A stretch of 50,898 nucleotides of DNA from Planctomycetaceae bacterium (GTDB lineage: Bacteria; Planctomycetota; Planctomycetia; Pirellulales; Pirellulaceae), in assembly GCA_002723275.1 (NCBI GenBank), contig PBNZ01000010.1, forward strand, positions 8,048 through 58,945, in the 5' to 3' direction. Below are positions 45,401 through 50,898 of the stretch, one piece after another. The position numbers and the translations under genes were made by a program. The notes below the pieces were generated by a model. The model was not told the DNA's origin and did no database searches. It saw only the letters and a list, made by a program, of their open reading frames with translations. Position 1 is the stretch's first letter; every line of letters starts with the position of its first letter.

Positions 45401-47737
45401 GAACACAACACCGTCTGGAGATGTGATCGCTAAGTACTCGCCAGACGGATTGAGCTTGAAGTTCGTGTGCAGCATTCCACTTTCGTCGAGATCCGTGTTT
45501 GTGATGTCGAGTCGCGTTGCTGCAACGACCAGATAACCGTTCCCTGCGATCATCGTGCCCGCGGGGAAGGCCCACTTCGTCAGATTGTTGTCGTTGTCGG
45601 TCAAGTGGAAACCGGAAATATCTAGCTCCGAAGAGGTGAGATTCTGAAGTTCGATCCAATCCGGGGTCGTTCGATCGCCCTTGAACGAGTCATCGACGCT
45701 CGCTCGCACACGAGTTTCGATCGAAGTCGCGTTGGCCACGAGGACTTCGCTGATTCTGACTGGTGGTTGTCCGACAAACAGGGATACCTCAGCAGCAGCC
45801 GAGTCACTGTTGCCGTCCGAAGCGACATAGGTGAAGGTCACCGTGCCCTGGAAATCAGCGGCGGGACTGTAGTTGAAGGATCCGTCGGCGTTCAGATTCA
45901 ACGTGCCACTTGCCGGGCCTGTCACGAGTGACGCCTCGAGAGAATTGCTATCCACGTCTGTGTCGTTGGCCAGCACGCCACCGGCCACATCCGCCGAAAT
46001 CGATTCGCCAATGCCCCCGAAATAACCATCCGAATTCGCGATGGGCGAGTCGTCAACGGCGACTACATTCAAGCTGACCGTCGCGATTTGAGAATCGTCT
46101 CCGCCATCCGAAAGCTGATAGGTGAATTCATCACTGCCTACATAGTCGGTGTTAGGTTCATAGTTGAAAGAACCATCTTCGTTGAAGGTTAGCGTGCCTT
46201 GCGTGGGCGGCGCGATGAGCGTTGCCGTGACCGGATTGCTGTCGGCATCCGAGTCATTGCTGATCACACCCGTCGCTGCAGTTGTCGCCAGGGGGATGTC
46301 TTCAGTCACCTCGTATGCATCATTACTCGCAGTTGGAGGCGTATTCACGATCAACGTGACTTCCACCTCGTTTGAATTATTGGTTCCGTCGTTGATGCGA
46401 TATCGGAATGAGGTCGTGCCAGCAAAACCCTGAGGATCGTAGCTGAACGAACCGTCGGCTGCCAGGCTCAACGAGCCTTGCCCCACATCTTGACTCACGA
46501 CTGCGGAAAGCTCAGCCTGATCCGGGTTTTCGTCGTTGGCGAGGACACCCACCGTCGATGATACCGACAAAACTTCGCTGGGGACCGCCTTATAGCTGTC
46601 GGCGACCGCAACCGCCGGATCGTACTTATTCGCCACGTTTAACGTCACCGTTGCAACGTTCGAATTCTGACCGTCATATGCCGTGTAGGTGAAGCTGTCG
46701 ACCCCGAAGAAATTTGCCTTCGGTGCATAGATGAAACCGCCGCCTGGATCGAGGGTCAAGGAACCGTTTTGAGCTCCCGTTGCCAAGGTCGCCACCAAAG
46801 GATTCGATTCGGGATCTGAGTCGTTTAGGAGAACGCCCTGATTGTCCGGGACCCGGAAGAAAATAAAGGGCTCTTCTTCTAAGTCATAGCTGTCGTCGCC
46901 CGCGACAGGTGCCTCGTTGTTATACGTTGACTGGACCAGTTGATGGAGTTCACCGACTTCGGTAGCGTCCATCGCACCGTTGTAAATTCGAATTTCCGCG
47001 ATGTCACCCGTGAGTGGATTGGTGCTGCCCTGCAAATACCCAAAGGTCAGGTCGACTGAATCCAGTGGCGAAGCATCACCACCCGTCAGACTGCTTGCCG
47101 TGCCATCGTCTACGTAAATGTCCAGGTTGCCCCCCGACCGTGAAACGACTGCAAGATGGAAATCGCCGTCGTTGAATCCGCCGTCGGTGTAAACACTCTT
47201 GGCGGGAGTAAACAAGCCAGCACCAAGCCCCGAAGCCAGTTGGCCGTCTGAGTTGATCGAGAGGCCCCAGTCCTTGGCAAATCCCAATCGATTGGCGTCC
47301 ACAATTCCCGAGTTCTCGAACCAGTTCGTGACACCACCTGCCAAATTCGTCGATGCGGTAGAAAACACGACCGCGACCGAAAAGTCATTAGCCCCTGTGA
47401 GCGGACTATCCGCAGCGCTGATGCGCAAACCATCCGCGCCGTCTGATGCGTCAAAACGGACGACTGAACGACCGCTCAATGCATCCTTGATCAGCGTGGG
47501 TGAGCCATCCCCAACCGCATTCACATTGCTCTCGCTATCGACCCATGCGGTGACCGGTTGTCCATCTTCCACGCTGTCATTCAGCGAATCCGCAGTCCAA
47601 TGGGAAACGAGGTCAGCGGCCAGAAGAGTTCTGGGTTCCAGAGTCTCAAGCGATCGTACCGACGCAATTTTTTTCTTGAGATTTTTTTGGGCTGATCGGT
47701 TGCGATGATGCTGTTGGAGTGAGAGTTTTTGCCGCAT
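42434..47737 (-). CDS. Giant exported CotH/LTD/cadherin-like protein with dockerin-like end
   Basis: A 1767-residue protein. The basic N-terminus with LETLEPRTLLAADL is the LEPR-type export element of planctomycete surface proteins. Then follow a LamG-like domain (about 45-265), four tandem cadherin/VCBS-like repeats (about 275-655), a lamin-tail domain (about 659-800), a chitobiase-type repeat (YTTDGSAPT near 857), a CotH-like kinase domain (about 960-1310; LVNFYGGNGDWDHHN, FHSWDAEK), a second chitobiase-type repeat (YTTDGSDP near 1382), a second lamin-tail domain (about 1445-1600) and two dockerin-like EF motifs (DSNRDGVFNSSDLV near 1620, DWNGDGEFDSSDLV near 1657). It probably acts at or outside the cell surface, possibly phosphorylating extracellular proteins. 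No strong ribosome site was seen at 47737. Confidence 0.92.
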   Translation of the reverse strand: MRQKLSLQQHHRNRSAQKNLKKKIASVRSLETLEPRTLLAADLVSHWTADSLNDSVEDGQPVTAWVDSESNVNAVGDGSPTLIKDALSGRSVVRFDASDGADGLRISAADSPLTGANDFSVAVVFSTASTNLAGGVTNWFENSGIVDANRLGFAKDWGLSINSDGQLASGLGAGLFTPAKSVYTDGGFNDGDFHLAVVSRSGGNLDIYVDDGTASSLTGGDASPLDSVDLTFGYLQGSTNPLTGDIAEIRIYNGAMDATEVGELHQLVQSTYNNEAPVAGDDSYDLEEEPFIFFRVPDNQGVLLNDSDPESNPLVATLATGAQNGSLTLDPGGGFIYAPKANFFGVDSFTYTAYDGQNSNVATVTLNVANKYDPAVAVADSYKAVPSEVLSVSSTVGVLANDENPDQAELSAVVSQDVGQGSLSLAADGSFSYDPQGFAGTTSFRYRINDGTNNSNEVEVTLIVNTPPTASNDAYEVTEDIPLATTAATGVISNDSDADSNPVTATLIAPPTQGTLTFNEDGSFNYEPNTDYVGSDEFTYQLSDGGDDSQIATVSLNVVAVDDSPIANSDGYFGGIGESISADVAGGVLANDTDVDSNSLEASLVTGPASGTLNLNADGSFNYSPAADFQGTVTFTYVASDGNSDSAAAEVSLFVGQPPVRISEVLVANATSIETRVRASVDDSFKGDRTTPDWIELQNLTSSELDISGFHLTDNDNNLTKWAFPAGTMIAGNGYLVVAATRLDITNTDLDESGMLHTNFKLNPSGEYLAITSPDGVVFDEFAPEYPDQRADISYGVGSDGKVGYLRELSPNGPNGGLYAGMVTDTAFSIDRGYYTEPFQVEVSTAFEGAQIRYTTDGSAPTATHGEVYSGPITISDTTVLRAVAVKENYIASNVDAQTYVFAASVFQQDGAELNSARWGHAGPDWQMDPIIINHEDPEIRPELDDLKRIPTVSLSLDFDEFFGSKGIYIRGENVEKPISFEFFDPNKPDNGVQANSTVQIVGGSSPNRWKSDKLSMRVRFTEDQGPSDLNYPVFGADAISQFDTLVVDARLNNVWHYGGGSDPDGQRGRGQYMRDEFAADLQNAVGGYATHGQHVHVYINGIYWGMHTLHERPDDNFMASYHGGVSEDYNVIKHGANEVIAGSNESYRAMFDVVGRRGDDLTDEKWEQIQTMLDMDGFIRYMLVNFYGGNGDWDHHNWYASENKDEGLWRFHSWDAEKVLERVRDNSTSNNNPFAPSGLHRRLSTHPEYKLMFADRVQELFYHGGPMSPEGAAAIYNGRADQIDLVMRVESARWGDNQVDRGRRIRYTRPHWVDVRDSLNDTYFPQRTDTVLSQFERLKLVTVGEAPEFSINDSVQHGGFVEAGSQLTMSAPDGDIYYTTDGSDPRLPGDVLAETAIQYTGAVNVVQSTNVRARLRKADGTWSAISSARFFTSVPATTDNLRISELHYHPADPSQIEIDAGFDNSDDFEFIELVNLSDEPVDLVNVSFQKVIVGDDVEGIDFAFRESNYAEIQPGERVVVVENLEAFQVRYGADLPVAGQWSGRLGNNSERVFLAAGETVLHDFVYDEDWHPTTDGDGPSLQVVKESAANLETWNAKEGWRPSSQVGGSPGREDTLVDIPGDSNRDGVFNSSDLVLVFQVGKYEDGIVNNATFEEGDWNGDGEFDSSDLVYAFTEGNYVDAAAIGVLTQLDHAKVAASLDHDPIVDEELTQNRAAESTLPVREDATELQLLIQARESVFDSMDQDIPGTSSSELDNDLLDQLASEL

Positions 47738-47929
47738 GGGTCACTCTGTTGGATAAAGGAAAAGAAGCGTCGTTTTATTCTCGAACGGGAAGGCGGAATA
47801 ATCTTCCAATCCTAGCCGAAGTGCAGGGGAAACTCCAACAATTCTTGCGATAAGGAATCTTTGCAGCTCAAACCATTAGTTGCCAACTAGGCAATCGAAA
47901 GGTCGCCGCTTTACACTTGTTGGCTTGGG

Positions 47930-48787
47930 ATGAATCGATTTCAGTCCGAACCTTTGGCGTTAAACAAAAGTCAAATCGAAACTATGTCAGAAACGCATCG
48001 ACTTCAGCCTGGATCGAAAGTTGATCTCTCTCTGCTCAATACCGATGGCAAGCGAATTCATCCCGATCGTCAGCAAGCGGAAGCTGAATTTGAGACGCTT
48101 CGAGAAGAGCTTGTTACGCTGCAGAATCGCTGGTATGCCGACGGAAGTCGCAGTTTATTGGTGGTTTTTCAAGCGATGGACGCCGGTGGCAAGGATGGAA
48201 CGATTCGCCGAGTGTTCAGGGGGGTGAATCCCCAGGGAGTGCGTGTGGCCTCGTTCAAAGCGCCGTCGAAGAAAGAATTATCTCATGATTTTCTGTGGCG
48301 CATCCATCAGCAAGTTCCGGCCAAGGGGATGATCGGAATCTTTAATCGTTCCCACTACGAAGATGTTCTGGTCGTTCGCGTCGATGAAATCGTGCCTAAA
48401 CCCGTTTGGAAATCCAGATACCAAAGCATTAATGATTTTGAAAAAATGTTGACCGAGTCGGGGACCACGATCATCAAGTTCTACTTGCATATCTCGAAAA
48501 GTGAACAAAAGAAACGATTTCAAGCTCGGCTTGACGATGCTACGAAACAGTGGAAATTTGCGCGGCACGACCTCGAAAAACGCAATCAGTGGGACGCCTA
48601 TCAGGAGGCCTATGAGGAGATGCTTTACCGCTGCTCCACGGAACACGCACCGTGGTACATTATTCCTGCCGATCAGAAATGGTATCGCAATCTCGCCATC
48701 AGCCGAGTGCTCGTTCAGACCCTGCGCGAATTGAATCCTCAGTTCCCGACGCCTGAGGATGATCTCGATAAGATCGATCTCGATTAG
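47930..48787 (+). CDS. Polyphosphate kinase 2 family protein
   Basis: A 285-residue PPK2-family phosphotransferase that uses polyphosphate to phosphorylate nucleotides (NMP or NDP). The Walker A-like motif is FQAMDAGGKDGTIR, the Walker B/lid region has GIFNRSHYEDVLVVRV, and the lid RFQARLDDATKQWKF is followed by the conserved C-terminal ENHAPWYII-type segment (EHAPWYIIPADQKWYRN). The one-domain length fits class I or III enzymes. Start 47930 or an internal ATG at 47984; neither has a clear ribosome site. It is divergent from the giant protein and convergent with the ATPase-like gene. Confidence 0.92.
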   Translation: MNRFQSEPLALNKSQIETMSETHRLQPGSKVDLSLLNTDGKRIHPDRQQAEAEFETLREELVTLQNRWYADGSRSLLVVFQAMDAGGKDGTIRRVFRGVNPQGVRVASFKAPSKKELSHDFLWRIHQQVPAKGMIGIFNRSHYEDVLVVRVDEIVPKPVWKSRYQSINDFEKMLTESGTTIIKFYLHISKSEQKKRFQARLDDATKQWKFARHDLEKRNQWDAYQEAYEEMLYRCSTEHAPWYIIPADQKWYRNLAISRVLVQTLRELNPQFPTPEDDLDKIDLD

Positions 48788-48876
48788 CAGTGGATTCAAC
48801 CTCGTCGAATCGGTCGCGCAGGCAACTTGATTTGAGAGCCGCTGTTTTGGATGACGCGACCTTAATTCGTAGGGTA

Positions 48877-50898
48877 TTAGTCGGGCCACCATTCAGGTGG
48901 CTGGTCTTTACCACGATCGATGGCACGTTCGCGACGAGCAGCTTCTTGACCGCGTGGTGTTGGAGTTGAATGGGCCTGATCGAGTCGATGCCAACGTGAG
49001 GGTGGTGTGTTGGCCCTGTTCATTGGCGCGGATGGCGTGTCAGGGATTTTCGGAGGCGTGACTGCCGATTCCATCACATCATCAGCGTGCTCTGGGGGGT
49101 GGGGATCCAGCTGCCAGGCAACGTCGGTTTCTTGGTGACTATTTGAGTTGGATGTCGACTTCGAATCGTTAGCGGATAGCGACGAGGACGCCATGGATGG
49201 AAGCTCTCCAGGTTCCACCACCTGATATTCGACGGGAATCCAGTCATCCGTTGAGGGCAGGGGAGGGGGGGTAACCGCCATCGGCGAGGGCGTCAGGGTT
49301 TCTTCTGTCTTCGGCTCAGCGATTTCCATCGGCGTTCGAATTGGATAGCCCAGCTTGGCGAAAGCGCTGGTTACTTCATCGCGAGTTGTCACCACAACGA
49401 TCTGCGAGTGTTCGGAAGCGGCTTGTTGGCACAAGAGGGCAAGTTGATCGATTGTGTTGGCATCGTCGCCAAAGGCATCGTCATCGACGACGACGGGCCA
49501 TTGACTAGCAGCGTGTGGTTGCAAGGCGACGGAGGCAAATTGAAGGCCGATCAAAACTAATCGTGCGTCATGTTCAGCAAGCTCTCGTAATGGTTTGGCC
49601 ACGGATCCATGATTCGTTTTGATGGTGTGGATGAAATCACCGATTTCAAAATCGTATTTCAGATGGCGGGCTTCCTCGGTTGCAGAGCTGAGTAAATCCG
49701 ATGCGAACCGCAATGATTCGGTTGTCGACGAATGCGGCTGGTCTGTCTTTCGAGGGCCGACCTGTTCAAAAAGACTCTGTGCAATCTGGGCTTCTTGATA
49801 CTGCTGTTCCGCTTGCCGGAGTTGTTGCCGAGCTGATTCTAGCTGACTTTGTGTCTTCAAGTCTTTGAGGTCCGAAGAAAGACGGGCGATTTTTCGTTGG
49901 GTCTTTTTGAGCTTGGTCTTAGCTGCTGCGATCTCTTTGCCAAGCTGCTCCCGCTCGTCTTGAGTCGACTCCAAGAGTTCCTGAAGCTCGCTCTCGCCAT
50001 AGTTGGTGAGATAGGCTTCTAGTTCATCGCGGGCGGCGACCGGTTTTAGCCTCTCTTCGATTTGTTGTTCGATCGACTCTCGTTCTTGATTGCACTTGAT
50101 ACGGTGTCGCCGCTGTTTCACCAGTTGCTTCAGATGTTCAAGGTCGTCAGCTCCCGCCTTTGACAGTATTTTTCGGCGAGCTCGTTTGTTTTGTTTGATT
50201 TTGTTTTGCAGTTCAGAAATCTCTTCTCGCTGCAGCGTCGAGGTCTCTTGCCACTGTGAATGCTGGTCCTCAAGGCAGCGGCTGATTCGTTCAATCTCTT
50301 CCTGTTCGAGAGGTTCCGTTTCGTTTTCGGGTAGCTCACGGCCCAGCAAAAGGAGCGATTCACGGTGCCAATTGCGAAGCCAGTTGTCGTTCTGAAGGAG
50401 TCTGGTTTCAATGTCATGCAGGGTATCCGTTGTGGTGCTCGCCTCAGATTGCAGTCGTTCTTCAGTGATCGAAATTGCCGTGGCAAGGTCGCAATGCGAC
50501 GGTAGGTCGAGCTCAAGCAGCAGCTCACGCCATTCCTGTTCCGCGATGTTCAGGTCGCGATTGGAGGGTGCTGAGGTTTCTGCCGGTTCAACGATCTCAT
50601 CGCAGACGACCGGCTCATCGGTGGTTAACTCTTGGCTTTCGATGGATTGAAGTAGGTCGTCGATTTCTGCGCGGTGCTGTTGAATGGCTTCTAACGGGGG
50701 ACGATCAAGATTAAATTTCAGCAGAATCGCGGTTATGGAAGCAGACAGCCCCATGAATCCCAGCGTGAGATTTGAAGTGCCAAAGTTGAAGACGAGTGCT
50801 GCCAGAAACATCACGACACCCATTGAGAAGAGTCCGCCAATCGCAAGCACTGCAACGGGCGAGAGGAGTCGCGTTTGCAAAAGTGCTCGTGACTCTGC
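48877..50898 (-). CDS. 3' part of a membrane-anchored coiled-coil ATPase-like protein (partial)
   Basis: The frame is open to the right edge (no stop or convincing start before base 50898), so only the C-terminal ~670 residues are seen. They begin with two TM helices (VLAIGGLFSMGVVMFLAALVF and LTLGFMGLSASITAILL), continue with about 350 residues of coiled coil and end in a head-like segment with Walker B-like PVVVDDDAFGDD and a following IVVVTTRDEV. The place of the ABC signature reads LAEHDARLVLIGLQFAS, without the usual SGG/SRG core. A Pro/Ser/Glu-rich tail of about 150 residues follows. The layout matches the second half of the YhaN-like ATPase at 35608-38937, so an N-terminal Walker A half is expected outside the window. 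Confidence 0.75.
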   Translation of the reverse strand, partial: AESRALLQTRLLSPVAVLAIGGLFSMGVVMFLAALVFNFGTSNLTLGFMGLSASITAILLKFNLDRPPLEAIQQHRAEIDDLLQSIESQELTTDEPVVCDEIVEPAETSAPSNRDLNIAEQEWRELLLELDLPSHCDLATAISITEERLQSEASTTTDTLHDIETRLLQNDNWLRNWHRESLLLLGRELPENETEPLEQEEIERISRCLEDQHSQWQETSTLQREEISELQNKIKQNKRARRKILSKAGADDLEHLKQLVKQRRHRIKCNQERESIEQQIEERLKPVAARDELEAYLTNYGESELQELLESTQDEREQLGKEIAAAKTKLKKTQRKIARLSSDLKDLKTQSQLESARQQLRQAEQQYQEAQIAQSLFEQVGPRKTDQPHSSTTESLRFASDLLSSATEEARHLKYDFEIGDFIHTIKTNHGSVAKPLRELAEHDARLVLIGLQFASVALQPHAASQWPVVVDDDAFGDDANTIDQLALLCQQAASEHSQIVVVTTRDEVTSAFAKLGYPIRTPMEIAEPKTEETLTPSPMAVTPPPLPSTDDWIPVEYQVVEPGELPSMASSSLSANDSKSTSNSNSHQETDVAWQLDPHPPEHADDVMESAVTPPKIPDTPSAPMNRANTPPSRWHRLDQAHSTPTPRGQEAARRERAIDRGKDQPPEWWPD

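Noticed and set aside
1-50898. tRNA, rRNA, CRISPR arrays, insertion sequences, prophage or integration sites
   Set aside because: No cloverleaf-type sequence, spaced direct repeats, transposase or integrase motifs were seen by eye on either strand.

Overview
The window looks like a chromosomal segment of a planctomycete, most likely a Pirellulaceae-type (Rhodopirellula-like) bacterium. The evidence is lineage-typical gene content: a DUF1559 protein with a prepilin-type N-terminus followed by a small lipoprotein, a DUF1571 protein, a membrane-anchored Ser/Thr kinase, a very large secreted protein with the LEPR-type N-terminus and a dockerin-like end, and mraZ-rsmH without any following peptidoglycan or ftsZ genes. 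GC is moderate, genes are dense on both strands, and no rRNA, tRNA, CRISPR array, transposase or integrase was seen.

Layout. 0-5.4 kb: a monohaem c-type cytochrome-like protein, a POT peptide transporter with an unusual soluble insert, and a Ser/Thr kinase. 5.6-9.3 kb (minus strand): an outer-membrane/lipid A operon, ompH/skp-like - lpxC - lpxA - Gfo/Idh/MocA oxidoreductase. 9.7-14.3 kb: a secreted M28 peptidase, then a response regulator and an FHA-GAF-histidine kinase. 14.7-18.7 kb: DUF1559, a lipoprotein, and two polytopic membrane proteins (one His-rich, one with TPR-like repeats). 18.7-21.6 kb: an MBL-fold hydrolase, DUF1571, a small frameshifted His-rich membrane protein, and a YpsA/Moco-carrier-like protein. 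21.6-23.8 kb: the dcw remnant mraZ - rsmH - single-TM protein, led by five 10-bp-spaced MraZ boxes. 24-29.8 kb: queA, a Nudix-like protein, a cysteine desulfurase, an A-type Fe-S carrier, a CbiE-CbiT fusion and a BshB1-like deacetylase. 29.8-32 kb: an RluD-type pseudouridine synthase and a YfgM-like TPR protein. 32.1-38.9 kb: a UvrD/Rep-type helicase followed by a YhaO/YhaN (Mre11/Rad50-like) pair. 39-42.4 kb: a gene-poor gap holding a strong orphan terminator, then a second PIG-L deacetylase, a D-serine dehydratase/D-threonine aldolase-like enzyme and a nitrilase. 42.4-51 kb: a 1767-residue CotH/LTD/cadherin-like/dockerin protein, a PPK2 kinase, and the 3' part of a membrane-anchored coiled-coil ATPase-like protein that runs off the right edge.

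The observation most worth following is the Mre11/Rad50-like pair at 34.3-38.9 kb. The YhaO-type phosphoesterase has lost nearly every metal-binding residue (apparently a pseudo-nuclease), yet it remains tightly linked to a long membrane-spanning SMC-like ATPase. A second protein of similar layout, with an abnormal ABC signature region, lies at the right edge. Together they suggest a membrane-bound Rad50-like module that does not work as a canonical nuclease. Other notable items are the MraZ boxes that abut the mraZ start codon, a small TM protein in the ftsL position, three consecutive hairpins between mraZ and rsmH, a Cys-rich 15-codon reading frame with a perfect Shine-Dalgarno in the 39-kb gap, and a nested inverted repeat upstream of the DUF1571 gene. 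All functional calls come from reading motifs by eye; no database search was run.
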